Shown: positions 32,358-41,290, counted from the first letter of the stretch. The stretch: 46,986 bases of DNA from [Clostridium] citroniae WAL-17108 (GCF_000233455.1 NZ_JH376424.1:1-46986), one strand, 5' to 3'. A program made the numbers and translations. The notes: generated by a model from the letters alone, not told the origin.

Positions 32358-32705
32358 ATGAACGACATTATTAAGAACATTGAAGCAGCTCAGCTGAAAG
32401 AAACCGTACCCGCATTCTGCGTTGGCGATACCGTAAAGGTATACAACAAGATCAAAGAGGGTAACCGCGAGAGAATCCAGATTTTCGAGGGAACTGTTAT
32501 TAAAAGACAGAACGGCGGAGCAAGAGAGACATTTACCGTAAGGAAGAATTCCAATGGTATCGGCGTTGAGAAAACCTGGCCATTACATTCTCCCAGCGTT
32601 GACAACGTAGAAGTTGTTCGTAAGGGTAAAGTAAGACGTGCTAAGCTGAACTACTTAAGAGACAGGGTTGGTAAGGCTGCCAAGGTTAAAGAATCAGTTA
32701 AATAA
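32358..32705 (+). CDS. rplS: Ribosomal protein L19
   Basis: A 115-residue large-subunit protein at the 30S-50S interface. The family sequence is clear: [35 protein letters not shown], then [23 protein letters not shown] and [12 protein letters not shown]. The ATG at 32358 follows a strong AAGGAGGT. Codon use is visibly biased to preferred codons, as expected for a highly expressed gene. It is followed by a strong terminator. Confidence 0.98.
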   Translation: MNDIIKNIEAAQLKETVPAFCVGDTVKVYNKIKEGNRERIQIFEGTVIKRQNGGARETFTVRKNSNGIGVEKTWPLHSPSVDNVEVVRKGKVRRAKLNYLRDRVGKAAKVKESVK

Positions 32706-32726
32706 TCAGGTAGTTGAAACGGGAAC

Positions 32727-32756
32727 AAGGGACAATGAAAATTGTCCCTTTCTTAT
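32727..32756 (+). terminator. Intrinsic terminator after rplS
   Basis: AAGGGACAAT (32727-32736) pairs perfectly with ATTGTCCCTT (32741-32750) around the loop GAAA, followed by a T-rich tail. It should strongly limit read-through into the second lepB. Confidence 0.92.
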
Positions 32757-32799
32757 TCTTTTGCAGCGCTGGCAACAGTGGGAGAAATGGGTGTGGTCC

Positions 32800-33351
32800 A
32801 TGGAGTTTTATGTAAATGAAGATACGGCCTGGCTGCGCCGGATTGTGCACTGGGTTGTAAATGTGGTGATCGTGCTGGCCCTTGCCTGGTTTCTGGTATA
32901 TGGCTTTTGTGCCCAGGTCCTTGTGTCGGGCAATTCCATGCAGCCGGTGCTGGCAGCCGATGACGTGGTGCTGGTAAACCGCCTTGCCTATGACGTGGGA
33001 AAGCCGGAACGGTTTGATATCGTGGTCTTTGAACGTGAGGACCGGAAAAAGAATGTAAAGCGGGTCATCGGGCTTCCGGGGGAGACCGTGCAGATCAAGG
33101 GCGGCTATGTATTTATTGACGGTGAGCTGCTGGAGGCCCCGGACGGACTGGAGCAGGTCTCCCTGGCCGGCCGTGCCGACACGCCGATCCAGCTGGAGGA
33201 GGACGAATACTTCCTGTTGGGCGATAACCGGGACAGCAGTGAGGACAGCCGCTTTTCCAACATTGGAAATGTAAAAAGAGAGCAGATACAGGGTAAGGTC
33301 TGGTTCCGCATCTATCCCTTACTCAAACTGGATCTGATCCGTTCAAAATAG
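32800..33351 (+). CDS. lepB: Signal peptidase I (second)
   Basis: A 183-residue membrane serine protease. One N-terminal helix (WVVNVVIVLALAWFLVYGF) is followed by catalytic Ser46 in SGNSMQPVL and Lys87 in NVKRVIGLPGET; the GDNRDSSEDSRF box is present. Its place between rplS and rbgA is the conserved Firmicute site. Start is uncertain: ATG 32800 gives a family-like N terminus, while GTG 32791 stands at better distance (6 nt) from GGGAG (32780-32784); the difference is three residues. It is clearly divergent from the copy at 14914. Confidence 0.93.
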   Translation: MEFYVNEDTAWLRRIVHWVVNVVIVLALAWFLVYGFCAQVLVSGNSMQPVLAADDVVLVNRLAYDVGKPERFDIVVFEREDRKKNVKRVIGLPGETVQIKGGYVFIDGELLEAPDGLEQVSLAGRADTPIQLEEDEYFLLGDNRDSSEDSRFSNIGNVKREQIQGKVWFRIYPLLKLDLIRSK

Positions 33352-33367
33352 AAGCTATAACCAAAAG

Positions 33368-33407
33368 CAGGAGACATATAGGAACAGGAAGCATATAAGA
33401 ACAGGAG
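33368..33407 (+). repeat. 17-bp direct repeats carrying SD-like motifs before rbgA
   Basis: Units CAGGAgaCATATAgGAA (33368-33384) and CAGGAagCATATAaGAA (33385-33401) are followed by a third CAGGAG (33402-33407), which serves as the rbgA ribosome binding site about 10 nt before its ATG. The first and third copies hold a full AGGAG. Confidence 0.7.
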
Positions 33408-33417
33408 TTAACAAGGT

Positions 33418-34266
33418 ATGAATATACAATGGTATCCCGGTCATATGACCAAGGCCAAACGGGCCATGAAAGAGGATATAAAGCTGATTGACCTGGTGAT
33501 CGAACTGGTGGATGCCAGAGTGCCCCTTTCCAGCCGTAATCCGGACATTGACAGTCTGGCGGCAGGCAAGGCAAGGATGGTGCTTCTCAACAAATCAGAC
33601 CTGGCGGATGAGCGCCTGAACGCCCAGTGGGCAGCCTGGTTTGAGGCAAAGGGTATTCATGTGGTAAAGATCGATGCCAGGAATAAGGGAACCTTAAAGC
33701 AGGTGCAGGGCGTGGTGCAGCAGGCATGCAGGGACAAGATCGAGCGCGACAGGAAGCGGGGCATCTTAAACCGCCCCATCCGTACCATGGTGGTGGGGAT
33801 CCCCAATGTGGGCAAATCCACATTCATCAATTCCTTTGCAGGCAAGGCATGTGCCAAAACAGGCAACAAGCCCGGTGTGACAAAGGGAAATCAGTGGATC
33901 CGCCTGAACAAGACCCTGGAGCTTTTGGACACCCCGGGTATCCTCTGGCCTAGATTTGATGACCAGAGCGTGGGGCTTAAGCTGGCTCTCATCGGCTCCA
34001 TCAATGACCAGATCCTTAACAAGGATGAACTGGCCGGACAGTGTATCCGCATATTGAAGGAGCAGTATCCCGGAACCCTTTTAAACCGGTTTGACCTGGA
34101 GACAGAGGATAAGGAGCCGGCCGCCATCCTGGAGGACATTGCAAGAGCGCGCTCATGCCTGATGAAGGGCGGGGAGCTGGATGTGGCAAGGGCATCAGCC
34201 CTTTTACTGGATGATTTCCGGGCAGGGAAACTGGGGCGTGTAACCCTGGAACAGCCCGGGGAATAA
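33418..34266 (+). CDS. rbgA: Ribosome biogenesis GTPase RbgA (YlqF)
   Basis: A 282-residue circularly permuted GTPase required for a late step in 50S assembly. The permuted motif order is visible: G4 NKSD near residue 60, then G1 GIPNVGKST and finally G3 DTPGILWP. The start NIQWYPGHMTKAKRAM is diagnostic. The C-terminal domain (about 200-282) contacts rRNA. It forms the conserved row rplS-lepB-rbgA-rnhB-yraN and ends 13 bp before rnhB. Confidence 0.96.
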   Translation: MNIQWYPGHMTKAKRAMKEDIKLIDLVIELVDARVPLSSRNPDIDSLAAGKARMVLLNKSDLADERLNAQWAAWFEAKGIHVVKIDARNKGTLKQVQGVVQQACRDKIERDRKRGILNRPIRTMVVGIPNVGKSTFINSFAGKACAKTGNKPGVTKGNQWIRLNKTLELLDTPGILWPRFDDQSVGLKLALIGSINDQILNKDELAGQCIRILKEQYPGTLLNRFDLETEDKEPAAILEDIARARSCLMKGGELDVARASALLLDDFRAGKLGRVTLEQPGE

Positions 34267-34279
34267 GGAGAGGATAACT

Positions 34280-34939
34280 GTGGCTGCAAGAGTACTAAAG
34301 GGAGAGAGACTGGAGAAGGAACTGGCCAGGCTGGAAGCCATGACCCAGTATGAAAAAGAATATGAAGCTTATGCCTATGTATGCGGCATTGACGAGGCGG
34401 GAAGAGGGCCGCTGGCAGGTCCGGTGGCGGCAGGCGCGGTGATTCTCCCAAAGGACTGCCGGATCCTGTACCTGAACGATTCCAAAAAGCTTTCTGAAAA
34501 GCGGAGGGAGGAGTTGTTTGAGGAGATCAAGGAAAAGGCGGCAGCCTGGAGCGTGGGGATTGTGTCCCCTGCCAGGATCGATGATATCAATATCCTACAG
34601 GCCACCTATGAAGCCATGAGGGATGCTGTGGGCCGGCTTGGCGTAACACCGGATGTGCTTCTCAATGACGCGGTCACCATACCGGGCCTTCCTATGAAGC
34701 AGGTGCCCATCATAAAAGGGGATGCAAAAAGTCTTTCCATCGCAGCTGCCAGCGTCCTGGCCAAGGTTACAAGGGACCATATGATGGCGGAATACGAGGA
34801 AATGTTCCCGGGCTACGGGTTTGCAAAGCACAAGGGCTACGGGACCGCGGCCCATATCCAGGCGATCAGGGAACTGGGACCATGTCCCATTCACAGAAGA
34901 TCATTTATCAGGAATTTTGTGGAGCAGGAAGATGAATAA
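34280..34939 (+). CDS. rnhB: Ribonuclease HII
   Basis: A 219-residue endonuclease that removes ribonucleotides from DNA. The active-site segment YVCGIDEAGRGPLAGPV has the first Asp-Glu pair, LNDSKKLSEKRRE follows, and the other acids lie in LNDAVTI and IIKGDAKS. The GTG at 34280 is chosen because AAGGAGAGG stands upstream and it keeps the usual short N-terminal helix before the catalytic core. Its last 8 bp overlap the start of yraN, suggesting translational coupling. Confidence 0.95.
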   Translation: MAARVLKGERLEKELARLEAMTQYEKEYEAYAYVCGIDEAGRGPLAGPVAAGAVILPKDCRILYLNDSKKLSEKRREELFEEIKEKAAAWSVGIVSPARIDDINILQATYEAMRDAVGRLGVTPDVLLNDAVTIPGLPMKQVPIIKGDAKSLSIAAASVLAKVTRDHMMAEYEEMFPGYGFAKHKGYGTAAHIQAIRELGPCPIHRRSFIRNFVEQEDE

Positions 34940-35273
34940 ACGGGAAGTAGGCAGCTGCTATGAAGAACTGGCAGCTGTTTATTTACAGAAAAAAGGATAC
35001 CGCGTCCTGGAGCGGAATTACCGCTGCAGACAGGGGGAGGTGGACCTGATCTGTACCCAGGGCCCCTGCCTGGTATTCGTGGAAGTCAAGTACCGGACAG
35101 ACGGCCGCATGGGCGGTCCTCTTGAGGCAGTGGATAAGAGAAAGCAGAGGCGTATCCGCCAGGCTGCCGCCCATTATATGTACAGCCACGGTTTTGCTGA
35201 GGATTGTGCCTGCCGATTTGATGTGGTGGGGATCCTGGGAGAACGGGTCGAGCTGGTCCAGGATGCATTTTAG
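34932..35273 (+). CDS. yraN: YraN family protein (UPF0102, nuclease-like fold)
   Basis: A 113-residue protein with a restriction-endonuclease-like fold. The pattern EELAAVYLQKKGYRVLERNYRCRQGEVDLI, then LVFVEVKYR holds the Asp and Glu-x-Lys typical of that nuclease fold, but no activity has been firmly assigned to the family. The ATG at 34932 overlaps rnhB by 8 bp, and its ribosome binding site (AGCAGGAAG) lies within rnhB. Normal length; rnhB-yraN adjacency is widely conserved. Confidence 0.93.
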   Translation: MNKREVGSCYEELAAVYLQKKGYRVLERNYRCRQGEVDLICTQGPCLVFVEVKYRTDGRMGGPLEAVDKRKQRRIRQAAAHYMYSHGFAEDCACRFDVVGILGERVELVQDAF

Positions 35274-35297
35274 ATATGCTTTGTAAGGAGATAATCG

Positions 35298-36152
35298 ATG
35301 GCGATCAAATGGAACTATAAAAACAGCAATGATATATTTATTACCTGTGAGCAGGGCGGTGTGCCCTTTCTTTCTTTTAAGGCATTGGAACACACCAAAA
35401 TGGTCATGAATGGGTTCTCCACCCGTCTGGGGGGTGCCAGCAAAGGAAAATTTGCCACCATGAATTTTTCCTACAGCAGAAAGGACGATCCCTCCCATGT
35501 CCTGGAGAATTTCACAAGAATGGCCGATGCCCTGGAGGTGGAGCGGGACAGGATGGTTGTCTCTTATCAGACACATACCGTAAATGTGCGCAGGGTGACG
35601 GAGGAAGACGAGGGGAAAGGCGTTATACGGGAACGGGACTACAGGGATGTGGACGGCCTGATCACCAATATACCGGGCATCACCCTGGTGACCTTTTACG
35701 CGGATTGTGTGCCTTTATATCTGGTGGACACAAGAAACCGCGCCATTGGCCTCAGCCACTCCGGGTGGAGGGGCACTGTAAAGAGGATGGGCCGGGTCAC
35801 CATTGACGCCATGAAGGAGGCATACGGAACAAGGGCTGAAGATCTGGTGGTCTGCATTGGCCCCAGCATCTGCCGGGAATGCTTTGAAGTAGGTGAGGAG
35901 GTGGCGGAGGAGTTTAAGGCTGCCTTTGACAAAACACATTGGCAGGATCTCTTTTGCTTCAACGGAAAACCGGGCAAATACCAGATGGATCTGTGGAAGG
36001 CCAATGAGATCATTTTCAGGGAAGCCGGTGTTCCAAAGGAACAAATACATACCACCAATATCTGCACCATGTGCAACAGCGACTATCTGTTTTCCCACCG
36101 CAGGGTGGGAGAGGAGCGGGGAAACCTGGCCGCCTTTTTGTGCCTCCGGTGA
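35298..36152 (+). CDS. pgeF: PgeF/YfiH/LACC1-type purine nucleoside enzyme
   Basis: A 284-residue protein of the family formerly called multicopper polyphenol oxidase. Members are zinc-dependent and have been shown to act on adenosine, inosine and related nucleosides; a peptidoglycan-editing role (PgeF) is also reported. The family residues are visible in TFYADCVPLYLVD, LSHSGWRGT and CTMCNSDYLFSHRR. GTAAGGAGAT precedes the ATG. It is the last gene of the rplS-to-pgeF block and ends before a terminator. Confidence 0.9.
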   Translation: MAIKWNYKNSNDIFITCEQGGVPFLSFKALEHTKMVMNGFSTRLGGASKGKFATMNFSYSRKDDPSHVLENFTRMADALEVERDRMVVSYQTHTVNVRRVTEEDEGKGVIRERDYRDVDGLITNIPGITLVTFYADCVPLYLVDTRNRAIGLSHSGWRGTVKRMGRVTIDAMKEAYGTRAEDLVVCIGPSICRECFEVGEEVAEEFKAAFDKTHWQDLFCFNGKPGKYQMDLWKANEIIFREAGVPKEQIHTTNICTMCNSDYLFSHRRVGEERGNLAAFLCLR

Positions 36153-36205
36153 TCCGTTGAGGGCCATTGTGTGCGGGCTGCCGTTCAGGAGCGGCCATAC
36201 CGGGC

Positions 36206-36227
36206 CGGTCCCCGCGGACCGTTTTTT
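36206..36227 (+). terminator. Intrinsic terminator after pgeF
   Basis: CGGTCC (36206-36211) pairs with GGACCG (36216-36221) around CCGC, followed by six T residues. Confidence 0.88.
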
Positions 36228-36270
36228 ATACCATAGGGAATTCCAGAGGAATTTCCCATGATATTAAAAA

Positions 36271-36307
36271 GCACAATCCACTCCATGGGGAACGGGTTGT
36301 GCTCTTT
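36271..36307. terminator. Bidirectional terminator between pgeF and prs
   Basis: GCACAA (36271-36276) pairs with TTGTGC (36297-36302). AAAAA precedes and TCTTTTT follows, so both strands have a U run. It most likely ends the minus-strand prs transcript. Nearby dyads (about 36235-36258 and ACAGGC/GCCTGT near 36321-36342) lack T runs. Confidence 0.7.
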
Positions 36308-36343
36308 TTGGAAAGCCCTAACAGGCAGGGAGAAAAGCCTGTC

Positions 36344-37552
36344 TTATACTAATTTCTGGAAATACTCATATCCGCCGTTTTGGTATTTCTGCACCAGCTT
36401 CTGGATCTTCTCCGTTGGGGAGAGAGATGCGCTGATGGAGCGGTCATGGTTCAGGGCGTTGATGATAGCCGCCATATACTTGCTCATGTCAGCTTCCAGA
36501 TACCATTCCCTCTTTAACAGTTCCTGGTTGCGGTAATTCAGGTTGGTGGTAATCACATAGTCCAGGTAGCCCTGGGTATAGAATTCGTCAAACTTCTCAA
36601 GGCCGTTGGTAAAGAGGCCGAAGGTACAGCATACAATGACCTTGCCTGCTTTGCGCTCCTTCAATTCCTTACAGGTATCCAGCATACTCTCACCGGAAGA
36701 GATCATGTCGTCAATGATCAGGACAGTCTTTCCTTCCACGGAGGCACCAAGGAATTCATGGGCCACAATAGGGTTGCGTCCGTTGATAATCTGGGAGTAA
36801 TCACGGCGCTTGTAAAACATACCCATATCCACGCCCAGGTTGTTGGCCAGGTACACGGCCCGGTTCATGGCTCCCTCGTCAGGGCTGATGATCATCAGGT
36901 GCTCTTTGTCAATCTGGATGCTGGAGTCATGTGCAAAGAGACTCTTCACAAACTGATAAGTAGGCATGAAATTGTCAAAGCCGATAAGGGGGATGGCATT
37001 CTGCACGCGTGGGTCATGGGCATCAAAGGTGATGATGTTCTCCACTCCCATGGCTGCCAGCTCTTCAAGCCCCATGGCGCAGTCCAGGGATTCGCGCTTG
37101 CTGCGCTTGTGCTGACGGCTTTCGTATAAGAAAGGCATGATCACATTTACCCTGTGGGCTGTGGATACACAGGCACCGATCACCCGTTTTAAATCCTGGA
37201 AATGGTCATCCGGTGACATGTGGTTGGTATAGCCGCTGACCATGTAGGGAATGCTGTAGTTCATCACATCCACCATCACAAAGACATCGGTACCGCGGAC
37301 GGATTCACCGATAACGGCCTTTCCTTCTCCTGTGCCGAATCTTGGACAGCTGCAGGGAAGAAGGTAGGAATCCACGTCATAACCGCGGTAATGCAGATCC
37401 TCCTTGCGGCGCATAAGCTCTTCCATATCATTGCGTCTAAACTGTACAACATGGTCATTTACCTTGGATGCCAGTTCCTGACAGCTTTCCAGTGCAGCGA
37501 TTTTTAGCGGCGCAACAGGAAGGGAATCGTTGAATACATAATTGTTAGCCAT
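36344..37552 (-). CDS. prs: Ribose-phosphate pyrophosphokinase (long form)
   Basis: A 402-residue enzyme making PRPP from ribose 5-phosphate and ATP for purine, pyrimidine, NAD, histidine and tryptophan synthesis. Recognisable parts are MPFLYESRQHKRSKRESLDC (flexible-loop region), IITFDAHDPRVQNA (the divalent metal site) and VLIIDDMISSGESMLDTC, the PRPP-binding loop. Classic bacterial Prs has about 315 residues; the extra length is an N-terminal part (about residues 1-75) and a C-terminal tail. Similar long forms are usual in Lachnospiraceae. AAAGGAGC lies before the ATG. It is a single gene on the minus strand, between blocks on the plus strand. Confidence 0.92.
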   Translation of the reverse strand: MANNYVFNDSLPVAPLKIAALESCQELASKVNDHVVQFRRNDMEELMRRKEDLHYRGYDVDSYLLPCSCPRFGTGEGKAVIGESVRGTDVFVMVDVMNYSIPYMVSGYTNHMSPDDHFQDLKRVIGACVSTAHRVNVIMPFLYESRQHKRSKRESLDCAMGLEELAAMGVENIITFDAHDPRVQNAIPLIGFDNFMPTYQFVKSLFAHDSSIQIDKEHLMIISPDEGAMNRAVYLANNLGVDMGMFYKRRDYSQIINGRNPIVAHEFLGASVEGKTVLIIDDMISSGESMLDTCKELKERKAGKVIVCCTFGLFTNGLEKFDEFYTQGYLDYVITTNLNYRNQELLKREWYLEADMSKYMAAIINALNHDRSISASLSPTEKIQKLVQKYQNGGYEYFQKLV

Positions 37553-37624
37553 GATAGCTGTGCTCCTTTGTTAAATAAGTAAATAAATACTAATACTCGT
37601 ATGTTGTCAAAATACCACATATGA

Positions 37625-37654
37625 TTTATACCATTTTTTATTTGGCCCGGTCAA
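37625..37654 (-). promoter_or_regulatory. Candidate promoter of prs
   Basis: On the minus strand TTGACC (37649-37654), 18 bp, TATAAA (37625-37630), about 73 bp before the start. A second TTGACA closer to the gene has no good -10 box. Confidence 0.45.
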
Positions 37655-37925
37655 GGGGTTGCGGGTATTTCTTCAAAAAATACAAAATATTTTCAGAAAA
37701 AGAACTTGCCATTTACAAAAAAGGGCAATATTGTTATTATATAAGTTATATACTGATGGGATTGGTGTGGATTCAGAAAATGCTTTACAAGTAAGGGCAC
37801 GTATAGTAAAATCAAGCGGATATGACTTTGCGCAGGTATTGTTTCATCTTGAAAGCGGGCAGGCGCAGAAGGCGTGCATGGAAGGCGTGCCGGTGCAGAA
37901 TATAGATATGAGGGGTATGAACCGG
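37655..37925 (+). other. Leader region of the DUF6472 gene
   Basis: This stretch has an open frame in phase with the DUF6472 gene but no family match and no good early ribosome binding site, so I read it as untranslated. A weak promoter is possible: TTGCCA (37706-37711), 17 bp, TATTGT (37729-37734), with an inverted repeat TTGCC/GGCAA over the same bases. That would give a leader of about 185 nt. No terminator or known riboswitch was recognised. Confidence 0.35.
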
Positions 37926-38123
37926 ATGGAGTCTGGCAGGAAGACAGTGAGGACCAGCTGCGAGTGCTGTGGGAATTACGTATATGATGAGGAAAATGAC
38001 TACTATATCTGTGAAGTGAATCTGGATGAGGATGAGATGGGACGCTTTCTGAGTAATACCATGTACCAGTGCCCTTATTATCAGTCCGGGGATGAATACC
38101 GGATCGTGCGAAAGCAGATATAG
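37926..38123 (+). CDS. DUF6472 family cysteine protein
   Basis: A 65-residue protein, very probably of the small DUF6472 family of clostridia. CECCGNYVYDEENDYYICEVNLDEDEM and CPYYQSGDEYRIVRKQ form the pattern. Five cysteines (a C-x-C-C group, then two single ones) suggest a small zinc-binding fold. Function unknown. The start is uncertain among ATG 37908, 37917 and 37926; I choose 37926 because GAGGGG (37910-37915) stands 10 nt before it and the cysteine motif begins shortly after. It lies 66 bp before der. Confidence 0.78.
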   Translation: MESGRKTVRTSCECCGNYVYDEENDYYICEVNLDEDEMGRFLSNTMYQCPYYQSGDEYRIVRKQI

Positions 38124-38189
38124 GCAGGGCAGATAAAAGAAAGCCGGATAAAAAAGCAGATACAGGCAGATTGAAAGAGAGGAAATAAG

Positions 38190-39518
38190 ATGAGCAAACC
38201 AGTGGTTGCAATCGTGGGAAGGCCCAATGTGGGCAAGTCCACGTTGTTTAATGTGATAGCAGGAGATACCATCTCCATTGTAAAAGACACACCGGGAGTG
38301 ACCAGGGACAGAATCTATGCTGACTGTAACTGGCTGGATATGAACTTTACACTGATCGACACAGGGGGGATCGAGCCTGACGCCAGGGATGTCATCCTTT
38401 CCCAGATGAGGGAGCAGGCGGAGATAGCCATTTCCACTGCGGATGTGATCATTTTTATCGTGGATGTGCGCCAGGGTCTGGTGGATTCCGATGCAAAGGT
38501 GGCGGACATGCTGCGCAAGTCCCATAAGCCTGTGGTGCTGGCCGTGAACAAGGTGGACAGCGTGGCCAAGTTTGGCAATGATGTCTTTGAATTCTATAAC
38601 CTGGGGATCGGTGACCCTGTACCGGTATCGGCTGCTTCGCGCCTGGGGATCGGCGATCTGCTGGATGAGGTGGCAAAGCACTTTGACGGTACGCAGGCGG
38701 AGGAGGAAGATGATGACCGTCCGCGTATAGCGGTGGTGGGCAAGCCTAATGTAGGTAAATCTTCCATTATTAATAAGCTGCTGGGAGAAAACCGGGTGAT
38801 TGTAAGCGACATTGCCGGCACCACCCGGGATGCGGTGGACACGGAGATCATTCACAACGGCACCCCCTATGTGTTTATTGATACGGCAGGACTGCGCCGC
38901 AAGAATAAAATCAAGGAAGAACTGGAGCGGTACAGCATCATTCGTACGGTTACGGCCGTGGAACGGGCTGATATTGTGGTGATTGTCATTGATGCCACCG
39001 AGGGCGTGACGGAGCAGGACGCCAAGATCGCAGGGATTGCCCACGAGCGGGGCAAGGGTGTGATCGTGGCGGTGAATAAGTGGGATGCCATTGAAAAGAC
39101 GGATAAGACCATTTACGAGTACACCAATAAGATAAAGAATACATTATCCTTTATGCCCTATGCGGAATACATTTTTGTTTCCGCCCAGACAGGACAGCGC
39201 CTTCCAAAGCTGTTTGAGCTGATTGATGCGGTGCGCCAGAATCAGACACTGCGCGTGGCTACAGGAGTACTCAATGAGATCATGACGGAGGCAGTTGCCA
39301 TGCAGCAGCCGCCGTCAGACAAGGGAAAAAGACTTAAGATTTACTATATGACCCAGGTGGCTGTGAAACCGCCCACATTCGTGATCTTTGTGAATGACAA
39401 GGAACTGATGCATTTTTCCTATACCAGATACCTGGAGAACCAGATCAGGAATGCCTTTGGATTCAAGGGAACTTCCCTAAAGTTTATTACCCGGGAACGC
39501 AAGGCAAAAGAGCAGTAA
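38190..39518 (+). CDS. der: Ribosome biogenesis GTPase Der (EngA)
   Basis: A 442-residue tandem GTPase needed for 50S subunit maturation. The two G domains are clear: GRPNVGKST near residue 10 with DTGG, NKVD; and GKPNVGKSS at about 184-192 with DTAG, NKWD. A KH-like C-terminal domain (about 355-440, with [21 protein letters not shown]) follows. Length is standard. AGAGAGGAAAT precedes the ATG. It heads the conserved der-plsY-gpsA group. Confidence 0.97.
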   Translation: MSKPVVAIVGRPNVGKSTLFNVIAGDTISIVKDTPGVTRDRIYADCNWLDMNFTLIDTGGIEPDARDVILSQMREQAEIAISTADVIIFIVDVRQGLVDSDAKVADMLRKSHKPVVLAVNKVDSVAKFGNDVFEFYNLGIGDPVPVSAASRLGIGDLLDEVAKHFDGTQAEEEDDDRPRIAVVGKPNVGKSSIINKLLGENRVIVSDIAGTTRDAVDTEIIHNGTPYVFIDTAGLRRKNKIKEELERYSIIRTVTAVERADIVVIVIDATEGVTEQDAKIAGIAHERGKGVIVAVNKWDAIEKTDKTIYEYTNKIKNTLSFMPYAEYIFVSAQTGQRLPKLFELIDAVRQNQTLRVATGVLNEIMTEAVAMQQPPSDKGKRLKIYYMTQVAVKPPTFVIFVNDKELMHFSYTRYLENQIRNAFGFKGTSLKFITRERKAKEQ

Positions 39519-39541
39519 GCCAGACAAGGGGGGATAAAGGA

Positions 39542-40177
39542 ATGGAACGTATCATATGTTTAGTTATGGGATATGTGTTTGGACTTTTTCAGACCGGTTA
39601 TCTTTATGGCAAGTATAAGGGGATCGATATCCGCCAGCACGGAAGCGGAAACTCCGGAAGCACCAATGCCCTGAGGGTGATGGGAGTGAGGGCGGGACTC
39701 ATTGTATTTCTGGGAGACTTTTTTAAGACAGTGATCCCCTGTTTTCTGGTAAGGATCCTGTTTGGAAGCCAGCCGGATTATCTTTATGTGTGGATTCTAT
39801 ACGCCGGATTCGGAGTCATACTGGGACATAACTTCCCGTTTTATCTGAATTTCAAAGGCGGTAAGGGAATTGCGGCAACTGCAGGAATTGTCACCTCCCT
39901 GGACTGGAGGCTGATGCTGCTGTGCCTGGCGGCATTTGTCCTGGTCGTGGCTGTGACCAGGTATGTATCCCTGGGATCTCTTATTGTATCCACCATTTTA
40001 GTGGTCTGGAATGTGGTGATGGGACAGATGGGAGCCTACGGACTGTCTGCTGCGGCCAGACCGGAATTTTATGGTATCTCCGCAGTGATCGCCGCCATGG
40101 CCTTCTGGAGGCACAGGGCCAATATTGTAAGGCTGGTGCAGGGCAAGGAGAATAAAGTAGGCGCAAAAAAGAAATAA
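39542..40177 (+). CDS. plsY: Glycerol-3-phosphate acyltransferase PlsY
   Basis: A 211-residue membrane enzyme moving an acyl group from acyl phosphate to glycerol 3-phosphate, the first step of phospholipid synthesis in Firmicutes. The three family motifs are present: RQHGSGNSGSTNALRVMG, GHNFPFYLNFKGGKGIAA and a later region with the final helix. Five or more hydrophobic segments are visible. It precedes gpsA, which supplies glycerol 3-phosphate, so the pair feeds one pathway. Confidence 0.95.
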   Translation: MERIICLVMGYVFGLFQTGYLYGKYKGIDIRQHGSGNSGSTNALRVMGVRAGLIVFLGDFFKTVIPCFLVRILFGSQPDYLYVWILYAGFGVILGHNFPFYLNFKGGKGIAATAGIVTSLDWRLMLLCLAAFVLVVAVTRYVSLGSLIVSTILVVWNVVMGQMGAYGLSAAARPEFYGISAVIAAMAFWRHRANIVRLVQGKENKVGAKKK

Positions 40178-40202
40178 ATAACTGAAAATGGACGGTGAAG
40201 TT

Positions 40203-41216
40203 ATGGCATCAATTGGTGTAATTGGAGCAGGTACATGGGGAACCGCGCTGGCTGTACTGCTGAGCGGCAACGGACATCAGGTGATCATCTGGTCGGCGAT
40301 ACCGGAGGAAGTGAGGGAACTTAAGAAAACACACACTCACAGGAATCTGCCGGATCTGCATATTCCGGAATCCATCGGATTCACAGAAGATCTGAAGGAA
40401 GCAATGGAGGACAGGGATCTTCTCATCCTGGCAGTGCCCTCAGTCTTTGTGCGCGGCACGGCGCAGAAGATGAAACCATATATCAAGAAAGGCCAGGTTA
40501 TTACAAATGTGGCAAAGGGGATCGAAGAGAATACCCTTATGACATTGTCGCAGATCATTGAGGAAGAACTGCCGGAGGCTGAGGTTACAGTGCTTTCAGG
40601 ACCCAGCCATGCGGAGGAGGTCAGCAAGGGTCTTCCCACCACCTGTGTCGCAGGCGCCCACAAAAAACATGTGGCGGAGTTTGTGCAGGGTATATTCATG
40701 AGCCAGGTGTTCCGCGTTTATACCAGCCCTGACATTCTGGGAATTGAACTGGGCGGAGCTTTAAAGAACGTGATCGCTCTGGCATCCGGCATGGCTGACG
40801 GTCTGGGCTACGGGGATAATACAAAGGCGGCCCTGATCACCAGGGGGATTGCGGAGATATCACGCCTGGGCACGGATATGGGAGGCAGGATGGAGACATT
40901 TGCAGGTCTTACGGGAATCGGGGACCTGATCGTTACCTGTGCCAGCATGCACAGCCGTAACCGGCGTGCCGGTATCCTCATTGGCAAAGGTTACACCATG
41001 GAGGAAGCCATGGCTGAGGTGAATATGGTGGTGGAAGGAGTATATTCCGCCAAGGCAGCCCTGGCCCTGTCCCGGCAGCACCATGTTTCCATGCCCATTG
41101 TGGAGCAGGTCAATGCCATCCTGTTTGGGGGTATGCCAGCCAAGGAGGCGGTGCTGGAGCTGATGCTCAGGGATAAGCGGATTGAAAACTCCGGATTGGA
41201 ATGGGAAGAAGAGTAA
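40203..41216 (+). CDS. gpsA: NAD(P)H-dependent glycerol-3-phosphate dehydrogenase
   Basis: A 337-residue enzyme reducing dihydroxyacetone phosphate to glycerol 3-phosphate for phospholipids. The nucleotide motif IGVIGAGTWGTALAVLL is at the N terminus, LSGPSHAEEV and IELGGALKNVIALASGMADGLGYGDNTKAAL (catalytic Lys region) follow, and FAGLTGIGDLIVTC is conserved. Start: ATG 40203 is preceded by GGTGAAG, while ATG 40188 has no visible ribosome binding site. Last gene of the der-plsY-gpsA group. Confidence 0.95.
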   Translation: MASIGVIGAGTWGTALAVLLSGNGHQVIIWSAIPEEVRELKKTHTHRNLPDLHIPESIGFTEDLKEAMEDRDLLILAVPSVFVRGTAQKMKPYIKKGQVITNVAKGIEENTLMTLSQIIEEELPEAEVTVLSGPSHAEEVSKGLPTTCVAGAHKKHVAEFVQGIFMSQVFRVYTSPDILGIELGGALKNVIALASGMADGLGYGDNTKAALITRGIAEISRLGTDMGGRMETFAGLTGIGDLIVTCASMHSRNRRAGILIGKGYTMEEAMAEVNMVVEGVYSAKAALALSRQHHVSMPIVEQVNAILFGGMPAKEAVLELMLRDKRIENSGLEWEEE

Positions 41217-41255
41217 GATCAGAGAGTGAAAACAAACATATTTTCCTGGAATAGC

Positions 41256-41290
41256 AGGGGAGGGAAGGCCTGAATATGGTCCCCTCCCCT
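41256..41290. repeat. GC-rich inverted repeat after gpsA
   Basis: AGGGGAGGG (41256-41264) pairs with CCCTCCCCT (41282-41290). It is followed by A, not T, residues on the plus strand, so it is not a standard terminator, though it may still stop transcription or protect the gpsA mRNA end. Confidence 0.6.

Noticed and set aside
37659..37925. In-frame upstream extension of the DUF6472 protein (about 89 residues)
   Set aside because: No ribosome binding site at its start, no family similarity, and it would make the protein more than twice the usual length.
37812..39044. Minus-strand open frame of 410 codons opposite the DUF6472 gene and der
   Set aside because: The der GTPase on the plus strand is unmistakable; the antisense reading is rich in His, Arg and Cys without domain pattern.
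41256..41290. Intrinsic terminator of gpsA
   Set aside because: The stem is strong, but A residues rather than T residues follow on the plus strand; kept only as an inverted repeat.
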